In this document: piece by piece, positions 1-4,850 of the stretch
How the letters are laid out: each line of letters begins with the position of its first letter
Position numbering within the stretch: the stretch's first letter is position 1
From: DATBED01 sp035480695
Lineage (GTDB): Bacteria > Patescibacteriota > Saccharimonadia > Saccharimonadales > UBA4665
Reading direction: 5' to 3'
Assembly: GCA_035480695.1 (NCBI GenBank)
Contig: DATIHM010000084.1
Location: 1-5,713 of the forward strand
DNA length: 5,713 nucleotides
Position numbers and translations under genes: made by a program
The notes under the pieces: model-generated
Database searches by the model: none
What the model saw: only the letters and a program-made list of their open reading frames with translations
Told to the model about the DNA's origin: nothing

Positions 1-1
1 C

Positions 2-262
2 AACGTTTGTAGCGGTGACACGACCAACGTGAACAGCGGTGTGGCTTCCCAGGGTGGTAACTGTAGCACGAACACTACTGTCGTACAGAACACCCCTCCG
101 GCTACTCCCACCCCTGCTCCTACCCCGGTCACGCCGGCTCAGGCCCAGCCTACTGCGCTGGTCAACACCGGCCCGGGCAGCGTCGCTACCCTCTTCGGCA
201 TCGCAACTATCGCCGGATACTTCATCCGCCGTGCGATGATCCGTAAAGCCTTCCAGGCCTAA
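2..262 (+). CDS. C-terminal part of a cell-surface protein with LPxTG-like sorting tail (5' end outside window)
   Basis: The reading frame is open from the left window edge, so the N-terminus is missing; 86 residues are visible. They read as an Asn/Thr/Ser/Gly-rich segment with two Cys (visible residues 3 and 21), a Pro/Thr/Ala stalk (residues 31-51), the motif LVNTGPG (53-59), a hydrophobic segment (about 60-75) and a basic tail (RRAMIRK, 76-82). This order (spacer stalk, LPxTG-like motif, membrane helix, positive tail) is that of sortase-anchored wall proteins, with Val replacing the usual Pro of LPxTG. I recall similar NTGPG tails in Saccharibacteria surface proteins. Function of the missing extracellular part is unknown; an adhesin or S-layer-like role is only a guess. 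The GTG at 29 is in frame but is very unlikely to be the true start because coding sequence continues upstream of it. A strong terminator follows 23 bases after the stop. Confidence 0.8.
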   Translation, partial: NVCSGDTTNVNSGVASQGGNCSTNTTVVQNTPPATPTPAPTPVTPAQAQPTALVNTGPGSVATLFGIATIAGYFIRRAMIRKAFQA

Positions 263-284
263 AGAGACTGGCCGCTCGGCTCGG

Positions 285-310
285 AAACCCCGCCCTCTCG
301 GCGGGGTTTT
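285..310 (+). terminator. Intrinsic (Rho-independent) terminator
   Basis: A perfect 10-bp stem, AAACCCCGCC (285-294) and GGCGGGGTTT (300-309), closes a 5-nt loop CTCTC and runs into TTTT (307-310). It sits 23 bases after the stop of the surface-protein gene and before the promoter of the next gene, so it separates two transcription units. The A-run on the left arm means it could also act on the opposite strand, but no minus-strand gene ends here. Confidence 0.9.
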
Positions 311-324
311 CACTTGTCTTTGAA

Positions 325-353
325 TTGACTGAAAGTACTAGGCGGGATATGCT
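325..353 (+). promoter_or_regulatory. Sigma70-type promoter for the gene at 374
   Basis: TTGACT (325-330) is a 5/6 match to the -35 consensus and TATGCT (348-353) a 4/6 match to the -10 consensus, with the ideal 17-nt spacer between them. Transcription would start near 360, giving a leader of about 14 nt that contains the GGAGG at 365-369. It is the clearest full promoter in the window and follows directly after the terminator. Confidence 0.7.
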
Positions 354-364
354 GGTCAGGAAAC

Positions 365-369
365 GGAGG
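365..369 (+). promoter_or_regulatory. Shine-Dalgarno site GGAGG for the gene at 374
   Basis: GGAGG lies 4 nt before ATG 374 and supports that start. The bases between it and the codon form TATAAT (370-375) overlapping the ATG; because a transcript from that box would begin inside the gene, I take the upstream promoter as the working one. Confidence 0.7.
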
Positions 370-373
370 TATA

Positions 374-1117
374 ATGGCTCAGCGGCCGCGCAACTTGAGA
401 TTGATAGCGTTTTTGGTAGGGCTGTTGATTATCGCAGGAGTCGCTGCCATCCTGGCCGACCACAAATCCAAGCCGGCTGCGTCGACCACGAAGATTGCCC
501 AGCTGCACCCGACCAACGACAAAACCATCGAATCGGACTGCCTGAAGAGCTACAGCAACGACCACGTGCTGTGCAAGTTCGCCGTGTCAGCCTCGGATAT
601 AACCAAGCTGTCGTACCAGGCCACCGACACGCTGACCGACGCCCATGGCCAGTCCAAGACCGAAACGATTATGAACGACGGCACGACGGGCAACATCTCG
701 GTCGAAACCAGCGACCAGGGCAAGGTTTCCGACGTCGTGCAGGTCGGCAACACTGTCTACCTCAAGCAATCCGGAGCCAACACCTGGTATAAGTTCACCT
801 CCAATCAGCCGAGCAACAATAACCCGGCCAACGGCCTGAAGCCGAACTTCAGCTCTAGCAGTACGCCGGAATCACAGAAAATCCACTATAAAAGCCTGGG
901 CACCGAAGCCTGCGGCCAGCTGACCTGCTACAAATACGAGATTACGCGCAAAGGCGCGCCAGGTAAGGTGACAACGGTGTGGTTCGACACGCAGGATTAC
1001 CGCATCCAGCACTGGCGCAGCCAGAGCCCGAACGGCACCGACGATTTCGTCATCACTTACGCGCCGGTCAGCATCGCCACGCCATCCCCGGCCGTCAACG
1101 CGCCCGGCACCGACTAA
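374..1117 (+). CDS. Membrane-anchored extracytoplasmic protein, possibly LolA/LppX-like fold
   Basis: 247 residues. The N-terminus is a short basic stretch (MAQRPRNLR) followed by a hydrophobic helix (about 10-28), a signal anchor or uncleaved signal peptide; no lipobox Cys is present. The rest is polar and Ser/Thr/Asn-rich, as in exported proteins. Four Cys fall in two close pairs, C56/C67 and C180/C185, which suggests two disulfides outside the cytoplasm. The C-terminal half has a beta-rich pattern, with YKYEI at 186-190, a TVWFDTQDYRIQHW stretch (201-214) and an end of the type 'V-S-I-A-T-P' (232-237). This resembles LolA/LppX/LprG-type lipid-binding folds, where a Trp-x-Asp strand and a final V-x-I-x-x-P are common; that assignment is inference from pattern only. 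A segment at 144-168 (Asn, Pro, Ser rich) looks like a flexible loop. The start is fixed by GGAGG and a promoter. The next gene begins 15 nt after the stop. Confidence 0.85.
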   Translation: MAQRPRNLRLIAFLVGLLIIAGVAAILADHKSKPAASTTKIAQLHPTNDKTIESDCLKSYSNDHVLCKFAVSASDITKLSYQATDTLTDAHGQSKTETIMNDGTTGNISVETSDQGKVSDVVQVGNTVYLKQSGANTWYKFTSNQPSNNNPANGLKPNFSSSSTPESQKIHYKSLGTEACGQLTCYKYEITRKGAPGKVTTVWFDTQDYRIQHWRSQSPNGTDDFVITYAPVSIATPSPAVNAPGTD

Positions 1118-1123
1118 CCGTAG

Positions 1124-1129
1124 TATACT
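1124..1129 (+). promoter_or_regulatory. -10 box (TATACT) for the DMT transporter, leaderless type
   Basis: TATACT (5/6 to consensus) sits in the 15-nt gap before the transporter. No convincing -35 element lies 16-18 nt upstream and no Shine-Dalgarno sequence precedes the start. With a normal 6-nt discriminator the transcript would begin at 1136, a GTG in frame with the gene. This matches the arrangement before rarA and the ABC ATPase. Confidence 0.5.
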
Positions 1130-1132
1130 GCG

Positions 1133-1993
1133 ATGGTGATTGCCATGTCGGTGTTGTTGGGGCTAGTGTCGATGGTCGCCTACGCGGCGGCCAATGTGTG
1201 GTCGCAGCCGCTGGTACGCAAATACGGCAGCCCGCAGGTGCTGTTCATGCGTGGATTGATTATCAGCGGCGTGCTGGCCCTGACCTGCTTGCCACTGTTG
1301 CACAGGTTCAGTGATTGGCGCGAGGTGCTGTTGGCGCTCGGGCTGGGCGTGGCCGGCTATATTCCGGTGCTGGCGTTCATGCAGGGTCTGAAGGTCAGCC
1401 GGGTCGGAATCGTCGCTCCCATCGGCGCCACCTCGGCGCTTATCACGGTCATCCTGGCATTTACCATCTTGAATACGCCATTGCATGCCATCCAGTGGTT
1501 CGCTATTGCCTTAGTGATTGCCGCCAACGTGGCGATTTCGGTCAACCTGCGCGACTTGCGCAATTCCAACGTGATGCAGCTGGAAAGCGGCGTGCTGTTC
1601 GGCCTGATTGCGGCGCTCGGCTGGGGCGGCTTTTACTTCGGCCTGATTTACCCGACGCGGGCGCTCGGGCCATGGGTAGCCGCTTTTTTGGTTGAGCTCG
1701 GCGTCACTTTCGCGGCCTGGGTGCACATCAAAGCCAGCCACCTGAGCTTTAACAGCGACGCTTTCAAGTCCTTTTCGGTGATTGGCAGCGGCCTGTGCAT
1801 CGTTATCGGCACCGTCGCCTACACCCTGGGCGTTTTCCGCTACAACGTCGGCATCGTGGCCGTGCTCAGCAATTCCACGGCGCTGGTCTCCACCCTGCTG
1901 GCCGCCTACTTTTTCAAAGAAAAGCTGAGCCGCTTCGAAAAGCTGGTCGCCGCCGCCATGATAATCGGCGTTGTTTTGGTTTCGCTGCCTTGA
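1133..1993 (+). CDS. EamA/DMT-family membrane transporter
   Basis: 286 residues, about ten hydrophobic helices: roughly 4-22, 36-56, 65-84, 90-112, 118-137, 151-171, 178-197, 213-234, 238-260 and 269-285. The two halves (about 5-138 and 150-286) look like the tandem EamA repeats of the drug/metabolite transporter superfamily: each has a helix with small residues after 'VGIVA' (91-95 and 239-243) and then an amphipathic linker; the second ends with the typical 'F-F-K-E-K-L-S-R-F-E-K' turn (260-270) before the last helix. Family members export amino acids, metabolites or drugs; the substrate cannot be read from sequence. An in-frame TAG at 1121 limits the start to ATG 1133, GTG 1136 or ATG 1145. 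None has a Shine-Dalgarno site; the position of the TATACT box favours 1136 if the mRNA is leaderless. No clear terminator follows the stop. Confidence 0.9.
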   Translation: MVIAMSVLLGLVSMVAYAAANVWSQPLVRKYGSPQVLFMRGLIISGVLALTCLPLLHRFSDWREVLLALGLGVAGYIPVLAFMQGLKVSRVGIVAPIGATSALITVILAFTILNTPLHAIQWFAIALVIAANVAISVNLRDLRNSNVMQLESGVLFGLIAALGWGGFYFGLIYPTRALGPWVAAFLVELGVTFAAWVHIKASHLSFNSDAFKSFSVIGSGLCIVIGTVAYTLGVFRYNVGIVAVLSNSTALVSTLLAAYFFKEKLSRFEKLVAAAMIIGVVLVSLP

Positions 1994-2015
1994 TTTTTGG
2001 GGTATTAAGGATTAA

Positions 2016-2024
2016 TTATACGCA
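2016..2024 (+). other. Near-match DnaA box (TTATACGCA)
   Basis: TTATACGCA differs at one base from TTATNCACA. It lies 31 nt upstream of, and in the same orientation as, the exact box at 2047. Alone it would carry little weight; the pairing in one AT-rich gap is the reason to record it. Confidence 0.25.
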
Positions 2025-2046
2025 TCTGAAAAACGAAAATCAAAGA

Positions 2047-2055
2047 TTATCCACA
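2047..2055 (+). other. Consensus DnaA-box sequence (TTATCCACA)
   Basis: TTATCCACA is an exact match to the high-affinity DnaA binding nonamer. It lies in the AT-rich 175-nt gap between the transporter and the orphan gene. Two boxes are too few to call an origin, and no dnaA, dnaN or rpmH is in the window, so a regulatory or titration site, or chance, is as likely. Confidence 0.4.
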
Positions 2056-2069
2056 TAAATATACCCCTT

Positions 2070-2098
2070 TTGACGTTATTTTCACATTTTTGAATGAT
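2070..2098 (+). promoter_or_regulatory. Possible upstream promoter in the AT-rich gap
   Basis: TTGACG (2070-2075) and AATGAT (2093-2098, 4/6 to consensus) are separated by 17 nt. This may be a second promoter for the gene at 2169, upstream of the one at 2113. In AT-rich sequence such matches occur by chance, so this is tentative. Confidence 0.3.
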
Positions 2099-2112
2099 TA
2101 CGCTTTTAATTG

Positions 2113-2143
2113 TTGACTTTTTAAATCCAGAAATGCTAATAAT
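2113..2143 (+). promoter_or_regulatory. Likely promoter for the orphan gene at 2169
   Basis: TTGACT (2113-2118, 5/6) is followed by TGCTAATAAT (2134-2143). AATAAT (2138-2143) is a 5/6 -10 box with a long 19-nt spacer; the TG at 2134-2135 could act as an extended -10 in front of TAATAA instead. The predicted start near 2150 leaves a leader of about 20 nt containing AAGGA. The surrounding AT-rich DNA would favour opening. Confidence 0.5.
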
Positions 2144-2151
2144 GAGGCTGT

Positions 2152-2156
2152 AAGGA
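2152..2156 (+). promoter_or_regulatory. Probable Shine-Dalgarno AAGGA for the gene at 2169
   Basis: AAGGA ends 12 nt before ATG 2169, a little far but usable. An in-frame TGA at 2157 makes ATG 2169 the first possible ATG of this reading frame. Confidence 0.4.
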
Positions 2157-2168
2157 TGAAAACATAGT

Positions 2169-2717
2169 ATGTCTGAGACAAGAGAACGCGGATTGGTTTC
2201 GGTGACGGACCCTGGTTTCGAGCGTGGAAACGTATTGCGCCTGCCACTGCCGGCTGCCATTTACTTTACTCCATATGCGGTTGATGAGCACCCTGACCAA
2301 ACGGATGGCGTGCAGCCCGACAACGTCACCGACATGTCGATAACCGCTTACGCGAAACGTCTGGCTGGGCTCAATCCTGCAGTCGACCCGGTTAAAACTG
2401 AGCTCGGGGGATTCAGCCCCGAACCTGGCAGAGAGAAGCATTATATACCTCCGGGCGCTTACGACCCGGCTTTGGGCTCGTCATTCTACCTTACCCATTT
2501 GCTTGAGAGTTCCCGACCCGAAAGAGGCTTCAGAACGCCTGCGATTAATCTGGAAGCCAGTCAGCACGGACTGATTGATGGCTTGCCACAGCAGAGGCGG
2601 GTACACGAGAGTTCTGATACGGCTCCAAAATTGCCGCCCGGACTTGGCAAGCTTCTAGTCGGCAATTTTGCAAAACGGAAGCTATCGCCTTCGGATCCGC
2701 GCGAAATCTGCGCTTAG
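2169..2717 (+). CDS. Hypothetical proline-rich soluble protein, not recognised
   Basis: 182 residues that I cannot assign to any family. The protein has no signal peptide or membrane helix, is rich in Pro (for example about 92-101 and 152-157) and charged residues, has a single Cys (181) and no Trp, and looks partly disordered. A short hydrophobic patch (SSFYLTHLLES, 104-114) may be a helix. Support for coding: an AT-rich promoter region directly upstream, an AAGGA site, an in-frame stop just before the first ATG, and a full open frame to 2717, 13 nt before rarA. Against: no recognised homology, and minus-strand frames of about 100 codons overlap its 5' part. Arginine codons include several AGA and one AGG, which rarA and the ABC genes avoid, so it may be transferred or fast evolving. 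No function is proposed. Confidence 0.6.
   Translation: MSETRERGLVSVTDPGFERGNVLRLPLPAAIYFTPYAVDEHPDQTDGVQPDNVTDMSITAYAKRLAGLNPAVDPVKTELGGFSPEPGREKHYIPPGAYDPALGSSFYLTHLLESSRPERGFRTPAINLEASQHGLIDGLPQQRRVHESSDTAPKLPPGLGKLLVGNFAKRKLSPSDPREICA
2626..2670. repeat. 11-bp perfect inverted repeat near the 3' end of the orphan gene
   Basis: CAAAATTGCCG (2626-2636) and CGGCAATTTTG (2660-2670) are exact reverse complements separated by 23 nt; the spacer itself holds the small palindrome CTTGGCAAG (2643-2651). It lies inside the orphan reading frame, about 50 nt upstream of the rarA -10 box. It could be an RNA hairpin, an operator for rarA or a weak terminator; no T-run follows the right arm, so a standard terminator is unlikely. 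Confidence 0.55.
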
Positions 2718-2718
2718 G

Positions 2719-2724
2719 TATAAT
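2719..2724 (+). promoter_or_regulatory. -10 box (TATAAT) for rarA, leaderless type
   Basis: A perfect TATAAT ends 6 nt before ATG 2731, so transcription starting at the usual distance would begin at the A of the start codon. The AGGAG at 2726-2730 touches the ATG with no spacer and would not be in such a transcript. No clear -35 element is visible 16-18 nt upstream. Confidence 0.65.
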
Positions 2725-2730
2725 TAGGAG

Positions 2731-3918
2731 ATGGATACGAGGCCTTTGGCTGACCGGTTGCGGCCAGATAGCTTGCGCGACGTCGTCGGGCAGGCGCATT
2801 TGGTCGGCACCGGCAAAATCATCCACGAAATTATCGAGCGCAAGCAGCCGACTTCGCTGATATTGTGGGGGCCGCCGGGCAGCGGCAAGACGACGCTGGC
2901 GCGCATCATCGCCCGCGAGACCGGCGCCGAGTTCGTCGAGTTGAGCGCCGTGACGGCCGGTAAAGCCGATGTCGTCAAAGTTATCGAACACGCCAGCCAG
3001 AACCAGCGGCTCGGCATGCAGACCATCCTTTTTGTCGATGAGATCCACCGCTTCAACAAGGCCCAGCAGGACGCCTTTCTGCCGCACGTCGAAGATGGCA
3101 CCATCGTGCTGATCGGCGCCACCACCGAGAACCCGAGTTTCGAGGTCATAAACCCGCTGCTCAGCCGCTCGCGCGTGCTGGTGCTGGAACCGCTGAGCAA
3201 AGATGAGATTGTCCGCATTATCGAGTCGGCCGCCAAAGCCGAGAAGCTGTCGGCCAAAACCCTGCCGGCCAAAAGCATCGACCTGTTGGCCGAGCTGAGT
3301 GGCGGCGACGCCCGCGTGGCACTGGGCAACCTCGAGCTGGCTTCGCAGCTGGCCGAGGGCAAGCAGATTACGCCGCAAATCGTCGAGACGGCTGCCCAGA
3401 CCAAGGTGCCGCGCTACGACAAGAAGGGCGAATCACACTACAACGTCATCAGCGCCTTCATCAAATCGATGCGCGGCAGCCAGCCGACGGCGGCGCTGTA
3501 TTACATGGCACGCATGCTGCAGGCCGGTGAGGACCCGAAGTTCATCGCCCGGCGCATGGTGATTTTCGCCTCCGAAGACATCGGCCTGGCGGCGCCGGCG
3601 GCGCTCAACCTGGCCGTTTCCACCTTTCTGGCCGTTGAACGCATCGGCCTGCCCGAGGCCGAGTACAACCTGTTCCACTGCGCGACGGTGCTAGCCAAGG
3701 CGCTGAAGTCGCGCGAAATCGCCGGCGCCATGGGCAAGGCCAAAGCGGCCGCCCGCGATTTCCCCGATTTGCCAGTCCCCCTCCAACTGCGCAATGCCCC
3801 CACCAAACTGATGAAAGACCTCGGCTACAACGAGGGCTACAAGTGGGAGGCCGGTTTCAAGCACGCCAAAGGCTTCCTGCCGGACGAGCTCAAGGACGCC
3901 GACTTCTTCAAGGGTTAA
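2731..3918 (+). CDS. rarA: Replication-associated recombination protein RarA (MgsA/WRNIP1 family AAA+ ATPase)
   Basis: 395 residues. The AAA+ core shows Walker A GPPGSGKTT (47-55), Walker B ILFVDEIHRF (99-108), sensor 1 within IGATTENPSF (128-137), the arginine-finger region LLSRSRVL (143-150) and sensor 2 in GGDARVAL (191-198). The C-terminal half carries RarA-specific marks: YDKKGESHYN (229-238), SAFIKSMRGSQP (241-252), FIARRMVIFASEDIGLA (271-287) and VPLQLRNAPTKLMKDLGY (349-366). The family acts as a tetrameric cytoplasmic ATPase at stalled replication forks with single-stranded-DNA-binding protein. It is shorter than E. coli RarA (447 residues): it starts nearly at 'PLADRLRP', lacking roughly 13 residues of the E. 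coli N-terminus, and ends soon after FLPDELKDADFF, lacking the E. coli C-terminal tail. ATG 2731 is the only start that keeps the conserved N-terminus. Assignment is secure. Confidence 0.97.
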   Translation: MDTRPLADRLRPDSLRDVVGQAHLVGTGKIIHEIIERKQPTSLILWGPPGSGKTTLARIIARETGAEFVELSAVTAGKADVVKVIEHASQNQRLGMQTILFVDEIHRFNKAQQDAFLPHVEDGTIVLIGATTENPSFEVINPLLSRSRVLVLEPLSKDEIVRIIESAAKAEKLSAKTLPAKSIDLLAELSGGDARVALGNLELASQLAEGKQITPQIVETAAQTKVPRYDKKGESHYNVISAFIKSMRGSQPTAALYYMARMLQAGEDPKFIARRMVIFASEDIGLAAPAALNLAVSTFLAVERIGLPEAEYNLFHCATVLAKALKSREIAGAMGKAKAAARDFPDLPVPLQLRNAPTKLMKDLGYNEGYKWEAGFKHAKGFLPDELKDADFFKG

Positions 3919-3929
3919 GCTGGCGGCGG

Positions 3930-3938
3930 TGATATACT
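3930..3938 (+). promoter_or_regulatory. Extended -10 promoter (TGATATACT) for the ABC operon, leaderless type
   Basis: TG-A-TATACT is an extended -10 element (TGn plus a 5/6 hexamer) in the 26-nt gap after rarA. The hexamer ends 6 nt before ATG 3945, placing the transcript start at the A of the ATG. No Shine-Dalgarno sequence precedes the ATG, in keeping with a leaderless mRNA. The TG motif would make up for the missing -35. Confidence 0.65.
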
Positions 3939-3944
3939 TTTAGC

Positions 3945-4850
3945 ATGAGCGAGATAGCGATTGACTGCCAGAAACTGAGCAAACGTTATCCGCATATCTC
4001 GCATTTCGCCCTGAAGGATCTGTCTTTGAGTGTCAAGGCCGGCGAGGTGTACGGCTTTCTCGGGCCGAACGGCGCCGGCAAAAGCACGACCATCCGCACA
4101 CTCCTCAACTTACTGCAGCCAACGAGCGGCCACGCCAGCATATTGGGCCTCGATATCGTTAAGGATTCGGTGGCCGTCAAAAGTAAGGTGGGATACCTGA
4201 GCGGCGAATTCAGCCCCTACCGCAAGCTGACCGGCCGGCAATTCCTCGAATATATGGCCGAGCTGCAACCGCTTAAAAACAAGGCTTGCCAGAAGCAGCT
4301 GGTCGACACTTTCGCGGCCAACCTGAACCAGCCGCTCGAAACGCTCAGCAAAGGCAACAAGCAGAAGCTCGGGCTGATCCAGGCCTTTATGCACGAGCCG
4401 GAAGTGCTGATTTTGGATGAGCCGACCAGCGGCCTCGACCCGCTGATGCAGGAAGAGTTTTTCAAGCTGGTGCGGGCTGTCCAGGCCAACGGCTCAGCTG
4501 TGTTCGTCAGCAGCCACAACTTCGCCGAGGTGCTGCGCATGTGCGACCACGTCGGCTTCATCCGCGAGGGCGAGCTGGTGGCCGAGGAGTCAATCGCCTT
4601 GTTGCAGGCCAAAGCCGCCCACAGCTTCATAATCACCTTCGCCGACAAGGCGCCGTTGGCCGCGCTCAAGAAAGTGCCGAAGGCCGCTGTCACCGCGCAC
4701 GACGACACCCACGTTCGCGTGCAGATGCGCGGCGAGCTGACGCCGCTCTTCGCCGTGCTGGCCAAGCACCGCGTGCTCAAGCTCGACCAAGAAGAGGCCA
4801 ACCTCGAGCAGGAGTTCCTGCGCTATTACACGAAAGGGACGGCCAAATGA
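3945..4850 (+). CDS. ABC exporter ATP-binding protein (ABC-2 / CcmA-BcrA type)
   Basis: 301 residues, usual for this family. The nucleotide-binding domain (about 4-215) has Walker A GPNGAGKST (40-48), signature LSKGNKQK (134-141), Walker B with D-loop LILDEPTSGLDP (155-166) and H-loop SSH (189-191). The Q-loop stretch reads VGYLSGEFSPYRKLTG (82-97), without the usual Gln. A C-terminal extension (about 222-301) resembles the accessory domain seen in many single-domain ABC-2 ATPases. It hydrolyses ATP on the cytoplasmic face to drive the permease encoded immediately downstream, with which it overlaps by 4 nt. The substrate is unknown; relatives export peptides, antibiotics, lipids or polysaccharides. 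Transcription probably starts at the ATG from the TGATATACT element. Confidence 0.95.
   Translation: MSEIAIDCQKLSKRYPHISHFALKDLSLSVKAGEVYGFLGPNGAGKSTTIRTLLNLLQPTSGHASILGLDIVKDSVAVKSKVGYLSGEFSPYRKLTGRQFLEYMAELQPLKNKACQKQLVDTFAANLNQPLETLSKGNKQKLGLIQAFMHEPEVLILDEPTSGLDPLMQEEFFKLVRAVQANGSAVFVSSHNFAEVLRMCDHVGFIREGELVAEESIALLQAKAAHSFIITFADKAPLAALKKVPKAAVTAHDDTHVRVQMRGELTPLFAVLAKHRVLKLDQEEANLEQEFLRYYTKGTAK
4834..4839 (+). promoter_or_regulatory. Shine-Dalgarno-like AAGGGA for the permease
   Basis: AAGGGA lies 7 nt before ATG 4847, inside the end of the ATPase gene. It supports ATG 4847 as the permease start and reinitiation or translational coupling at the ATGA overlap. Confidence 0.45.

Larger units (their letters stand above)
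1999..2067. repeat. Widely spaced inverted repeat GGGGTAT/ATACCCC
   Basis: GGGGTAT (1999-2005) is exactly complementary to ATACCCC (2061-2067), with 55 nt between. Flanking bases are T-rich on the left and also T-rich on the right, so the pairing does not extend cleanly. It encloses both DnaA-box-like sequences. It could be chance in an AT-rich gap; it is not a terminator because the loop is too long. Confidence 0.35.

Noticed and set aside
370..375. Perfect TATAAT overlapping the ATG at 374 as a leaderless promoter
   Set aside because: A transcript would start near 382, inside the gene, and a full promoter plus GGAGG lies upstream.
2156..2167. Mini-frame ATG AAA ACA TAG before the orphan gene, as a possible leader peptide
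   Set aside because: Only three codons, with AAGG touching the ATG; no attenuator-like hairpins follow, so chance is the simpler reading.
1994..2168. Riboswitch or small RNA gene in the AT-rich gap
   Set aside because: No compact set of helices or known conserved core is visible; the gap is explained better by promoter elements and DnaA-like boxes.
2404..2422. Hairpin TCGGGG/CCCCGA as a terminator
   Set aside because: Only 6 bp, inside the orphan frame, and no T-run after it.
2136..2441. Minus-strand frame of 101 codons overlapping the orphan gene
   Set aside because: The promoter elements, the AAGGA site and the gene order all favour the + strand; the minus frame would run into the promoter region.
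2545..3378. Long minus-strand open frame of 277 codons opposite rarA
   Set aside because: It is the antisense shadow of a gene with clear AAA+ motifs; the translation is low in recognisable motifs and a GC-rich codon bias on the + strand explains it.
4217..4801. Minus-strand open frame opposite the ABC ATPase
   Set aside because: Shadow of a gene with intact Walker A, signature and Walker B motifs; Ser/Cys-rich translation typical of antisense frames.
4541..4846. Extended N-terminus of the permease frame back to 4541
   Set aside because: It overlaps the ATPase gene in another frame, is arginine-rich as in shadow frames, and ATG 4847 has the ATGA overlap and a ribosome site.
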